Source of the DNA: CAYUIG01 sp964444685
GTDB taxonomy: Bacteria; Gemmatimonadota; Gemmatimonadetes; Longimicrobiales; RSA9
Length of the DNA: 64,000 nucleotides
Assembly: GCA_964444685.1 (NCBI GenBank)
Contig: CAYUIG010000009.1
Span: 1-64,000 of the forward strand
Direction: 5' to 3'
A program made the position numbers and the translations under genes. This document shows positions 42,840 to 50,966 of the stretch, one piece after another. Each line of letters opens with the position of its first letter. The stretch's first letter is position 1. The notes below the pieces were generated by a model. That model did no database searches. It was not told where the DNA came from and saw nothing but the letters and a program-made list of their open reading frames with translations.

Positions 42840-45407
42840 ATGATCGCCCTCGAGATTCTCGCCCTGGCTGCCGCTACGAGCGGCGCGCCCGTGCAGACAC
42901 AGGAGCAGCCTGCTCCGCCGCCGCCCACCATGGCGGTGCGTCCCGACGTCGCGATTGCACGGGAGGCCCAGACGCCTCCCGTCATTGACGGGCGCGCGGA
43001 CGATGCGTTGTGGCAGACCGCGCCGCGCATCGACGCCTTCCGCGAGTTCCAGCCGGACCCGGATGGGGATCCGCGTTTCCGGACGGAGTTCCAGGTCGGA
43101 TTCGATGCGCACAACCTCTACGTATTCGTGCGCGCGTACGACCCGCACCCCGACAGCATCATGCGCGCGCTCACGCGCCGGGACCAGCGCGGGCCCTCCG
43201 ACCAGCTCAAGATCATCGTCGACTCCTACAACGACCGCCGGAGCGGCTTCGAGTTCGCCGTGAACCCGGACGGCGTGAAGCGCGACTACGCCGTCTACAA
43301 CGACAACCAGGAAGATCAGTCCTGGAACGGAGTGTGGGATGTCGGGACGCTCGTGGACGAGCAGGGGTGGACGGCGGAGTTCCGGATTCCGCTCTCGCAG
43401 CTGCGGTTCAACGAAGCGACGTCGCACACGTTCGGCTTCGGCGTGTGGCGCGACATCGAGCGCTACGCGGAGCGTGTGAGCTGGCCGGTGTACAGCGTCA
43501 CGACCAGCGGGCTGGCGTCGCAGCTCGGCCAGCTCGAGGGGCTGAACGGGCTCGGGGCGCCGGCACGTCTCGAGCTCACGCCCTACACGGTGACCAAGAA
43601 CGTGTCGCGGCCGACGAGTAACGGCTTCGGGCGCGAGCAGCAGTTCGCGATGGGCGCGGACCTGAAGTACGGGATCACGCCCAACATCACGCTGGACGCG
43701 ACCGTCAACCCGGACTTCGGCCAGGTCGAGGCCGACCCGGCCGTGCTCAACCTCAGCGCGTTCGAGACGTTCCTCGCGGAACGCCGGCCCTTCTTCGTGG
43801 AGGGGACGGGACTCTACCAGTTCTCGCTGAACTGCTACATCGTCGTCGACTGCAGCACGAACGAGGGGCTGTTCTACTCCCGGCGCATCGGCCGCGCGCC
43901 CACACTGCTCGGCGTGTACGGTGATGCGAGCACGTCTACCGCGACGCCCATTGCCGCGGCTGCGAAGCTGACCGGGCGGACTGCGAGTGGCTTCTCGTTC
44001 GGTGTGCTCGACGCGGCCACGCAGCACGTCGACGGCGCGAACAACACCACCGTCGAGCCGCGCACCAACTACGCCGTACTGCGGGCCCAGCAGGACCTGA
44101 GGGAAGGGGAGACGTCGATCGGCCTGATCGCGACGGCGGTCAACCGCAACCTGGATGACTGGACCAGCTCCGTGCTGCACCGCAACGCGTACGTGGCCGG
44201 CGCGAACTTCCGCAATCGTTTCGGCGACGGCAACTACGAGTTCGCGGCGTCGGTTGCGGCATCACGCGTGGACGGGACGCCCGACGCGATCGCGCGCACG
44301 CAGCGCAGCGCGGTGCACTACTTCCAGCAGCCTGATGACGATCACGAGGTGGATCTCACGCGCACGTCGCTGGGGGGGCATGCCCTGCAGGTGAAGTTCG
44401 GCAAGTACGGCGGCGGGATCACGCGCTTCGAGACGAGCCTCGTGCGCCAGTCGGCGGGCTTCGAGCCGAACGACCTCGGCTTCCTCCGACGTGCCGACAT
44501 CCTGGACTGGAGCACGTGGGCCGCGCTCAGCTTCCGGACGCCGACGAAGCTGTATCGCTGGGCGCAGGTCAACGGCAACCACTGGGAGCACTGGACCACG
44601 TCGGGCCTGCGCCTGGAGAACGCGTTCAACTTCAACGGCCACATGGGGCTGCACAACAACTGGGACGTGCACCTCGGCGGCACCCTCAACAACCTCGGCG
44701 ACAGCCACTGCGAACGCTGCACCCGCGGCGGGCCGGCGCTGCGCGATTCACCCGGACTGTTCCCGTGGTTCGGCGTAAACCTCGACAGCCGGAAGGCGAT
44801 CGTCCCGTCCATGTGGGTGAACCTCGGGTTCTACCACGAAGGCAAGTCGCGTGACGTGAGCCTGAGCCCGAGCCTTACGCTCAACCTGTCGACACGGCTG
44901 CGCGCCAGCCTGGGCGCAGGAATCGATCAGATGGACAACGACATGCAGTGGTACGAGAACGTCGTGGACGAAAACACGGGCGATACCGACTTCGTCTTCG
45001 CGCATCTCGACCAGCGCACGCTCTCGCTCAACGTGCGGCTCAACTACACGGCCACGCCCGACCTCACGCTCGAGTTCTACGGCCAGCCGTTCGTGAGCAC
45101 GGGCACGTACTCGAACTTCCGCGAGGTCAGCGCCACGCCGCGAGCCGATGACTTCGAGAACCGCTTCGTGCCCTATGGCACGCCCGGTCAGACCGAATCG
45201 TTCCGCTTCAGCCAGCTCCGCACCAACACGGTGCTGCGCTGGGAGTACCGCCCCGGCTCGACGCTCTTCCTGGTCTGGGCGCACGGACGCCAGGCGTTCG
45301 TCGACAATCCGCTGGAGACCAGCTGGCGGGATGACTACCGGGACCTGTTCGACTTGCATCCGGACAACACGTTCCTGATCAAGCTCGCTTACTGGTTGAA
45401 CCGATAA
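42840..45407 (+). CDS. DUF5916 outer-membrane protein with CBM9-like domain
   Basis: 855 residues. A weak signal-like start (MIALEILALAAATSGAPVQ), a CBM9-like sugar-binding-fold domain (about 45-235, 'PPVIDGRADDALWQTAP', 'FEFAVNPDGVKRDY'), then DUF5916 with 'LDATVNPDFGQVEADPAVLN' and 'FFVEGTGLYQF', which resembles an outer-membrane barrel, ending 'FLIKLAYWLNR'. Common in Gemmatimonadota and Bacteroidota; role unclear, perhaps uptake or surface binding. ATG 42840 follows GAGGAA. The large family B element begins 4 nt after its stop. Confidence 0.87.
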   Translation: MIALEILALAAATSGAPVQTQEQPAPPPPTMAVRPDVAIAREAQTPPVIDGRADDALWQTAPRIDAFREFQPDPDGDPRFRTEFQVGFDAHNLYVFVRAYDPHPDSIMRALTRRDQRGPSDQLKIIVDSYNDRRSGFEFAVNPDGVKRDYAVYNDNQEDQSWNGVWDVGTLVDEQGWTAEFRIPLSQLRFNEATSHTFGFGVWRDIERYAERVSWPVYSVTTSGLASQLGQLEGLNGLGAPARLELTPYTVTKNVSRPTSNGFGREQQFAMGADLKYGITPNITLDATVNPDFGQVEADPAVLNLSAFETFLAERRPFFVEGTGLYQFSLNCYIVVDCSTNEGLFYSRRIGRAPTLLGVYGDASTSTATPIAAAAKLTGRTASGFSFGVLDAATQHVDGANNTTVEPRTNYAVLRAQQDLREGETSIGLIATAVNRNLDDWTSSVLHRNAYVAGANFRNRFGDGNYEFAASVAASRVDGTPDAIARTQRSAVHYFQQPDDDHEVDLTRTSLGGHALQVKFGKYGGGITRFETSLVRQSAGFEPNDLGFLRRADILDWSTWAALSFRTPTKLYRWAQVNGNHWEHWTTSGLRLENAFNFNGHMGLHNNWDVHLGGTLNNLGDSHCERCTRGGPALRDSPGLFPWFGVNLDSRKAIVPSMWVNLGFYHEGKSRDVSLSPSLTLNLSTRLRASLGAGIDQMDNDMQWYENVVDENTGDTDFVFAHLDQRTLSLNVRLNYTATPDLTLEFYGQPFVSTGTYSNFREVSATPRADDFENRFVPYGTPGQTESFRFSQLRTNTVLRWEYRPGSTLFLVWAHGRQAFVDNPLETSWRDDYRDLFDLHPDNTFLIKLAYWLNR

Positions 45408-45411
45408 CTTC

Positions 45412-45687
45412 ATTCACCGCCGAGGACGCCGAGAACAGACTTATTCACCGCAGAGTCACAGAGAACGCAAAGGACAGATAAGAGCATTTCACCGCGGAGG
45501 TCGCGGAGGGCGCGGAGAAGAGAATGTTGTAGTTGGTTTCCGGTGATGTTTGGTTCACGGTGGAGGTCGGGCTCCAACGCGCAGCGGAATCACCGGGTCA
45601 GCAAGACATCTCCGCGTACTCCGCGCTCTCCGCGGTGAATGCTTTCTCCGTTTCTCGGCGTCCTCGGCGTTCTCGGCGGTGAATGCC
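45412..45687 (+). repeat. family B nested hairpin element
   Basis: Outer left arm TTCACCGCCGAGGACGCCGAG (45412 onward; GCCGAG type), then a GCAGAG-type arm near 45443-45475, then an inner GCGGAG-type arm (45488-45522). After an 86-nt centre come the inner right arm (45609-45642, CTCCGC type) and the outer right arm (45651-45687, CTCGGC type), both ending in GCGGTGAATGC. Like types pair with like, so the element is nested. It fills the convergent gap, 4 nt after one stop and 5 nt before the other. Confidence 0.92.
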
Positions 45688-45692
45688 GTTTT

Positions 45693-46358
45693 CTAGGCGC
45701 AGGCATCGACGCCAAGGACGGTGGAGATGTCTCCATCCATCCGGATCCAGCCGCGCCGTCCATCGGGTAGCCGTACGCGCACCCACCATTCATGCCTGTA
45801 CTCACCCTCGAGTCTTGCTTCGCTGTGGTGGATGTTCCTGTACCAGTCGTCCCAAAGACCCGGCACGTCGAGCTCGCGGCCGTTGGACCAGACTCTGAAC
45901 CAGCCTTCGCCTAATTGCTGCACAAGATAGAGCGTGTCCGCAGGCGTGAGGATCACGTCCGGTGGCAGGTCTCCGCCCGAGACCGTGTCCTCGATGATCG
46001 CGCGTGCGAGCGACGTCACGCGCACGGTGCCGCCTTCGGCAATGAAGGGCGTGTCCGCCGGCAGCTCGAATGCGGGCGTCGTCGCACCACGGGTGCGGAA
46101 CACGGGGATCGGGCGGGTGGAGCGCCATTCGCCGTACTGGCAGCACTCGAATGGACACGCGTCCTCGCGGACCAGTGCCGCTGTCGGGGGCAGCCGGGTG
46201 CTGTCCCAGTCCGGCGGCGTTTGGGGTCTGGAAGGTGCGGACGGCGCGGTGTCCGTCGTGGCGACCGAATCCATCGGTGCGACGTCGCCGGTATCCGGTT
46301 CCCGGTCCCCGCCACCGCACGCGGAGAAGAGCAGCAACAGCACGCACAGCTTGCGCAT
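45693..46358 (-). CDS. SH3-like domain lipoprotein
   Basis: 221 residues. Signal peptide with lipobox LFSAC, an Asp/Thr/Ser/Pro linker (about 15-60), then 'CPFECCQYGEWRSTRPIPVF' and a C-terminal SH3-like region with 'VRVRLPDGRRGWIRMDGD', the usual end of bacterial SH3_3-type folds. Expected to be lipid-anchored in the envelope; ligand unknown. ATG 46358 chosen for GGAGG 6 nt upstream rather than the earlier in-frame ATG at 46388. Convergent with the DUF5916 gene across the family B element. Confidence 0.7.
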   Translation of the reverse strand: MRKLCVLLLLFSACGGGDREPDTGDVAPMDSVATTDTAPSAPSRPQTPPDWDSTRLPPTAALVREDACPFECCQYGEWRSTRPIPVFRTRGATTPAFELPADTPFIAEGGTVRVTSLARAIIEDTVSGGDLPPDVILTPADTLYLVQQLGEGWFRVWSNGRELDVPGLWDDWYRNIHHSEARLEGEYRHEWWVRVRLPDGRRGWIRMDGDISTVLGVDACA

Positions 46359-46437
46359 GAAAGCCTCCGCGGACTCCTCCGCGACCATGGTTCAAATCGC
46401 CGCAAACTCGCCAATGGCCGAGCCCGGCACAGCGGGT

Positions 46438-46676
46438 TTGACGGGTTCGCGGCGATAGACGCCGCAAAGTCGTCAACCGANNNNNNNNNNNNNNNNNNNN
46501 NNNNNNNNNNNNNNNNNNNNNNNNNNNNNNNNNNNNNNNNNNNNNNNNNNNNNNNNNNNNNNNNNNNNNNNNNNNNNNNNGATCGAGTGGACGCCGCTGA
46601 CACGTTTGCGGCGCCACACGCCGCAAAGTCGTCAAACGACCGGATCGAGTCGACGCCGCTGACACGTTTGCGGCGC
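46438..46676 (+). repeat. family E array: 62-bp palindromic units around an assembly gap
   Basis: Each unit holds a hairpin whose arms read TTTGCGGCG and CGCCGCAAA. The first (46438-46476) has 17-bp arms with three mismatches and a 5-nt loop. After the N run the hairpin recurs at 46598-46635, and its left arm again at 46660, 62 bp later. Between hairpins lies GATCGAGT(G/C)GACGCCGC. The array is in the divergent space between the SH3-like gene and dnaE2. Confidence 0.88.
46481..46580. other. assembly gap (100 N) inside repeat array E
   Basis: Exactly 100 Ns, which looks like a scaffolding placeholder of unknown true size. Repeat units stand on both sides, so the missing sequence is probably further units of the same array. 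Reading frames that cross it are meaningless. Confidence 0.9.
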
Positions 46677-46755
46677 CAGGACTCGCGGGCCACCGGAGGC
46701 GCCGCTGGCCGCTCCGCAGGGTCAATTTCCGCGCCGCCGGGCCCGATCCGGCCGG

Positions 46756-46790
46756 GGTTGTTTTCGGTTTATATTCGGGTTAGCATCGGG
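46756..46790 (+). promoter_or_regulatory. shared repair-gene promoter/operator, dnaE2 copy
   Basis: TTGTTT at 46758-46763, 17 nt, TAGCAT at 46781-46786. TTCGG pentamers start at 46763 and 46774 (11 nt apart), followed by ATCGG at 46785. Aligned without gaps to the imuA and radical SAM blocks, it shares the -35 TTG, both TTCGG and the TA...T of the -10. The dnaE2 ATG lies 55 nt further on, so here a normal leader is possible. Confidence 0.7.
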
Positions 46791-46845
46791 GTCCGGCAAC
46801 GAGGCCGGATGACCTCTACCCGGCCCGGGGCCGGTCGGACCCGCG

Positions 46846-49800
46846 ATGTACGTCGAGCTGCGCGCTCACACGGCATTCTCATTCGGTGATGGCACCATGA
46901 CGCCCGAGGCCCTGGTGGGCCGCGCGGCGGAGCTGGGGTACGGCGCCATCGGGCTGACGGACCTCACCGACCTGGGTGGTGCGATTCGCTTCACGCTGGA
47001 AGCAGAGCGGCAGGGTGTGAAGCCGATCGTGGGTGCGGAGCTGCTGGTCGACGGCCATCCGGTGGGACTGCTCGCAAGGGATGCGACGGGCTACCGCAAC
47101 CTTGCCGCGCTGGTCACGAAGTCGCGCGTGGGTGCGATCGAGCGGTGGCGCGGCGATCCGCCGTCGCCGCGGGGTCCGCGTCCGACGACGCGGCCGAAGG
47201 GGACGAGTGCCGCGCCGCCGCCGCTGCATCGGCGGTACGCGGTCCCGCTGCCGGAGCGCGGCGCACCGACGCTCACGTTCAGCGACATCATCGAACGATC
47301 CAATGGTCTGTGGTGCCTCACCGGTCCGTCAACCGGAGAGCTGGCGACGTACATCCGCACGTACCGTGCGCCGGAAGCCGCGTTCGCGCTGGACCGCTGG
47401 CGGGACGTGTTCGGCGATCGCCTGGCGGTCGAGGTGCAGATGCACCATGCGGGCATGCATGAAGCGGCGCTGGCGTCGTCGCTGATCGAGCTGGCGGAGC
47501 GCGGGCGCGTGAAGTGGGTGGTGTCGAACGATCCGCGCTACCAGGACGGTGCGGGCCGGCTGGTGCACGACCTGCTCACGGCGAACCGTGCGGACGTGTG
47601 CGTGAACACGGCAGCATCGTGGGGGCTGCTGCTGCCGAACGGCGAGTGGCGGCTCAAGTCTCCGGGGGAGATGGCGCTGCTGTGGAGGGGCCGCGAAGCG
47701 GGGCTGCGCGCATCCTGCGACATCGCGGCCGACTGTCTCCCGTTCGATCTGCGCTGGCTGCGTCCGCCGCTGCCGCACTTCCCGGTGCCGCCGGGCGAGG
47801 ACGACGATACGTATCTGCGTGCGCTGGTGTACGCGGGCGCGTCGGAGCGCTGGGGCCAGCTCGACGAGCGGCAGCGCGCGCAGCTCGAGCACGAACTCGG
47901 TGTGATCCGCCGGCTCGGTTTCGCCGGTTTCTTCCTCGTGATGTGGGATGCGATCCGCTTCGCGCGCGAGCGCGGCATCCTCTGCCAGGGACGCGGCAGC
48001 GCGGCCAACTCGGCGGTGGCGTACTGTCTCGGCATCACCGCGGTGGATCCGGTGCGTCACGGCCTGCTCTTCGAGCGCTTCCTCTCGGAGGTGCGCACGG
48101 ACGGGCGCAACGAAGCGCCGGACATCGACGTCGACTTCGAGATGCATCGCCGCGAAGAGGTGCTCGACTACATGTACGACACCTGGCGACGCGGCCATGC
48201 TGCGATCACGGCGGTGACGCAGGCGTACCACGCGCCGACCGCGGTGCAGGACATGATGCGCGCGCTCGGCTATCCGGCCGAGCAGGCGTTCGCGATCTCG
48301 AAGCGGCTGCATCGCGTCGAGCCGTCCGTCGGCGCGCAGGAGCTGAGGGGCGGCCTCGCGCAGGAGCTGGGCTTCGATCTCGACGAGCCGCGCTTCCGCG
48401 CGCTGCTGTCGGCGCTGAACGTGCTCGACGACGTGCCGCGGCTGCGCTCGACGCATCCCGGCGGCTTCGTGCTGTCGTCGGAGCCGCTCGGCCACTGGAT
48501 GCCGATCGAGCACACGACCATGGGCCGCACGATCCTCCAGTTCGACAAGGACGACCTGGACGCGGCCGGTGTACCGAAGTTCGACTTCCTCGGGCTCGGC
48601 GGACTGTCCGTCATCCATCTCGCATTCGACGCGATCGAGCAGCGCACGGGCCAGCACTTCGAGCTGTACACACTGCCGGTCGACGACCCGAAGACGTACG
48701 AGATGATCGCGCGCGGCGATACAGTGGGCACGTTCCAGATCGAGAGCCGCGCGCAGATCCAGTCCATTCTGCACACCAAGCCGGAGCGGCTGTACGACAT
48801 CGTCGTGCAGGTCGCACTGATCCGGCCGGGCCCGATCCAGGCGAAGTTCGTGCACCCGTACACGGAGCGTCGCCGGGGCAGGGAAAAAGTGCGCTACGCG
48901 CATCCGTTGCTCGAGCCGATCCTGCGCCGCACGTACGGCGTGCCGATCTTTCAGGAGCAGGCGATGGCGATCGCGATGGCGCTCGGCGGCTTCAGCGCTG
49001 CGCAGGCCGACGAGCTGCGCCGCGCGATGGGGCACGTCCGCAAGATCCCGAAGCTCAAGGCCGCGCTCGAAAAGCTGCGCAACGCGTGCATCGCGCGCGG
49101 CGTGTCGGATGAGGTTGCGAACGAGGTCGTGCGCGACCTGCACTCGTTCGCCAACTACGGCTTCCCCGAGTCGCACGCATGGAGCTTCGCGCTGATCGCG
49201 TACGCGACCGCATGGCTGAAGGCCCACTATCCCGCCGAGTTCTTCCTCGGCCTGCTGAACGCATGGCCCATGGGATTCTATCCGCCCGCGACGCTGGTGC
49301 ACGTGGCGCGGCGGGACGGCGTGACGGTCCTCGGGCCGTGTCTCAGGGAGGGGGAGTGGGACTGTACTGTGGAACTTCAGGGTCTGGAGTCTGGGGTCTG
49401 GAGTCTGGAGTCTGGTTTGGTTGCCGGAGCAGATGCGCCTGATGTCATGCGGAAATATCCGATCGAGAACAACCAGACACCAGACACCAGGCACCAGACA
49501 CCAGGAACGCCGTTCCTCAGGATCGGCTGGCGCCACATCCGCGGCCTCGGCGACAGAACCCGCGAAGCGCTCCAGAGCGCCCACAAAGATGGTCCGTTCA
49601 CATCCATCGCGGATGTCGTACGGCGTGCGGAGCTGTCGCGCGCGGATGCGCTGCACCTTGCGCGCGCAGGTGCATTCGAGGCGTTCCAGCCGGGACGTCG
49701 CAAGGCGGCGTGGGAGGCGCTGCGTGCGGCGGGGGACCTGCTGCCACTCGCGCCTGCGCGTACGCTGCCGTTCGATCCGGAAGAACTCGAGGATGAGGAG

Positions 49801-50217
49801 CTCATCTTCCTCGACTACCTCGCCACGGGCATCTGCGTGGACGGCCATCCGATGGAGTGTGTGCGCCCGCGACTGGATGCGGCGGGGGTCGCGTCGAGTC
49901 GCGATCTGGCCGAACACGCGAACGGCGAGCGGATCGTCGTGGCAGGATTGGTGGTGGCGCGGCAGCACCCGGAGACGGCGAACGGCACTGTGTTCGTGCT
50001 GCTCGAGGACGAGTGGGGCTTCATCAACGTGATCGTGCCGGCGAAGCTGTTTGCGCAGAACCGCGAGGTGGTGAAGAGCGCGCCGTTCCTCGTGGTGGAG
50101 GGTCGCTTCGAGCGGGAGGATGCGGCGATGAACGTGGTGGGCTGGCGATTCCGCGAGCTGCCGATGCGCAAGCCGCGGTCGGAGCGGATCGCATACCGGT
50201 CGAAGGACTTCCGGTAG
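46846..50217 (+). CDS. dnaE2: error-prone DNA polymerase DnaE2
   Basis: 1123 residues, C-family polymerase for damage-induced translesion synthesis with ImuA/ImuB. PHP domain starts 'VELRAHTAFSFGDGTMTPEA'; palm aspartates D426, D428 and D430 lie in 'PDIDVDFE'; 'STHPGGFVLS', 'RPGPIQAKFVHPY' and 'YGVPIFQEQAM' follow; a C-terminal OB domain ends 'VEGRFEREDAAMNVVGWRFR'. Two insertions stand out: a Pro/Arg-rich loop at about 104-135, and residues about 845-888, which are translated from a family A repeat. ATG 46846 has only a weak SD. The promoter block shared with imuA lies upstream. Confidence 0.95.
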   Translation: MYVELRAHTAFSFGDGTMTPEALVGRAAELGYGAIGLTDLTDLGGAIRFTLEAERQGVKPIVGAELLVDGHPVGLLARDATGYRNLAALVTKSRVGAIERWRGDPPSPRGPRPTTRPKGTSAAPPPLHRRYAVPLPERGAPTLTFSDIIERSNGLWCLTGPSTGELATYIRTYRAPEAAFALDRWRDVFGDRLAVEVQMHHAGMHEAALASSLIELAERGRVKWVVSNDPRYQDGAGRLVHDLLTANRADVCVNTAASWGLLLPNGEWRLKSPGEMALLWRGREAGLRASCDIAADCLPFDLRWLRPPLPHFPVPPGEDDDTYLRALVYAGASERWGQLDERQRAQLEHELGVIRRLGFAGFFLVMWDAIRFARERGILCQGRGSAANSAVAYCLGITAVDPVRHGLLFERFLSEVRTDGRNEAPDIDVDFEMHRREEVLDYMYDTWRRGHAAITAVTQAYHAPTAVQDMMRALGYPAEQAFAISKRLHRVEPSVGAQELRGGLAQELGFDLDEPRFRALLSALNVLDDVPRLRSTHPGGFVLSSEPLGHWMPIEHTTMGRTILQFDKDDLDAAGVPKFDFLGLGGLSVIHLAFDAIEQRTGQHFELYTLPVDDPKTYEMIARGDTVGTFQIESRAQIQSILHTKPERLYDIVVQVALIRPGPIQAKFVHPYTERRRGREKVRYAHPLLEPILRRTYGVPIFQEQAMAIAMALGGFSAAQADELRRAMGHVRKIPKLKAALEKLRNACIARGVSDEVANEVVRDLHSFANYGFPESHAWSFALIAYATAWLKAHYPAEFFLGLLNAWPMGFYPPATLVHVARRDGVTVLGPCLREGEWDCTVELQGLESGVWSLESGLVAGADAPDVMRKYPIENNQTPDTRHQTPGTPFLRIGWRHIRGLGDRTREALQSAHKDGPFTSIADVVRRAELSRADALHLARAGAFEAFQPGRRKAAWEALRAAGDLLPLAPARTLPFDPEELEDEELIFLDYLATGICVDGHPMECVRPRLDAAGVASSRDLAEHANGERIVVAGLVVARQHPETANGTVFVLLEDEWGFINVIVPAKLFAQNREVVKSAPFLVVEGRFEREDAAMNVVGWRFRELPMRKPRSERIAYRSKDFR
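49380..49505 (+). repeat. family A hairpin element, copy A7, inside dnaE2
   Basis: Left arm of five GTCTGG/AGTCTGG heptamers (49380-49416), a longer core, and an inverted arm of CCAGAC-N heptamers (49472-49505). The insertion keeps the dnaE2 frame: the left arm reads as 'GLESGVWSLESG' and the right arm as 'QTPDTRHQTPGT'. It is placed between '..GEWDCTVEL' and 'FLRIGWRHIRGLG', a linker just before the helix-hairpin-helix region. Confidence 0.93.
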
Positions 50218-50249
50218 TGCGCGGCCACGCGCACGCATAGGTTGAACGC

Positions 50250-50933
50250 ATGGAAGAGCTGCGATTCCAGGCGAGCGCCACGGCGGGCGAAGTGAGCGGA
50301 TTGCTGATGAAGCCCGCGGACGCGCGCGCCATGCTGTGCTTCGCGCACGGCGCGGGCGCGGGCATGCGGCACCCGTTCATGCACGCCATGAGCGAGCGGC
50401 TGGCGGCGCGCGGGGTCGCCACGCTGCGCTGGCAGTTCCCGTACATGGAGAAAGGGTCGAAGCGGCCGGACCCGCAGCCGCTGCTGCTGGCTGCGGTGCG
50501 CTCCGCGGTGGCAACCGCGCGCGAACACGCGCACGGCCTGCCTCTGTTCGCCGGCGGTAAGTCCATGGGTGGGCGCATGACGTCGCTGGCGGCGGCACAG
50601 TCGTCGCTGGACGGCGTCCGAGGGATCGTGTTCTTCGGCTTTCCGCTGCACGCGGCCAACCGGCCGTCGGACGATCGCGCCGCGCACCTGTTCGAAAGCG
50701 ACGTGTCGCTCCTCTTCCTCCAGGGCACGCGCGACGCGCTCGCGGACCTCACGCTGCTGCGTCCGATCGTCGAGCGGCTCGGCGCGCGCGCAACACTGAG
50801 GGTCTACGAGGACGCGGATCACTCCTTCAAGGTGCCGAAGCGCACGGGCCTGACCGACGCGGAGATGCTCGACCGGCTCGCCGCGGATGCCGCGGACTGG
50901 ATCCTTTCGCGCAGCTCGCGCCAAGCGAGATAG
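50250..50933 (+). CDS. alpha/beta hydrolase (TEX30/KANL3-like dienelactone hydrolase fold)
   Basis: 227 residues with the full catalytic triad visible: nucleophile S105 in 'GGKSMGGRM', acid D in 'GTRDALAD' and H in 'EDADHSFKVPKRTG'. 'CFAHGAGAGMRHPFM' near 30 forms the oxyanion region. The closest pattern is the family often annotated as alpha/beta hydrolase or dienelactone hydrolase-like (TEX30/KANL3 domain); substrate unknown. Cytoplasmic, no signal peptide. It starts 33 nt after dnaE2 on the same strand and might be co-transcribed. Confidence 0.85.
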   Translation: MEELRFQASATAGEVSGLLMKPADARAMLCFAHGAGAGMRHPFMHAMSERLAARGVATLRWQFPYMEKGSKRPDPQPLLLAAVRSAVATAREHAHGLPLFAGGKSMGGRMTSLAAAQSSLDGVRGIVFFGFPLHAANRPSDDRAAHLFESDVSLLFLQGTRDALADLTLLRPIVERLGARATLRVYEDADHSFKVPKRTGLTDAEMLDRLAADAADWILSRSSRQAR

Positions 50934-50966
50934 CCGCGCGACCGGAGTGATCGGCCGCCCGCGCGA

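Noticed and set aside
45915..46889. 324-codon frame running through the 100-N gap
   Set aside because: Crosses an assembly placeholder and repeat array E, antisense to the SH3-like gene; no coding signal.
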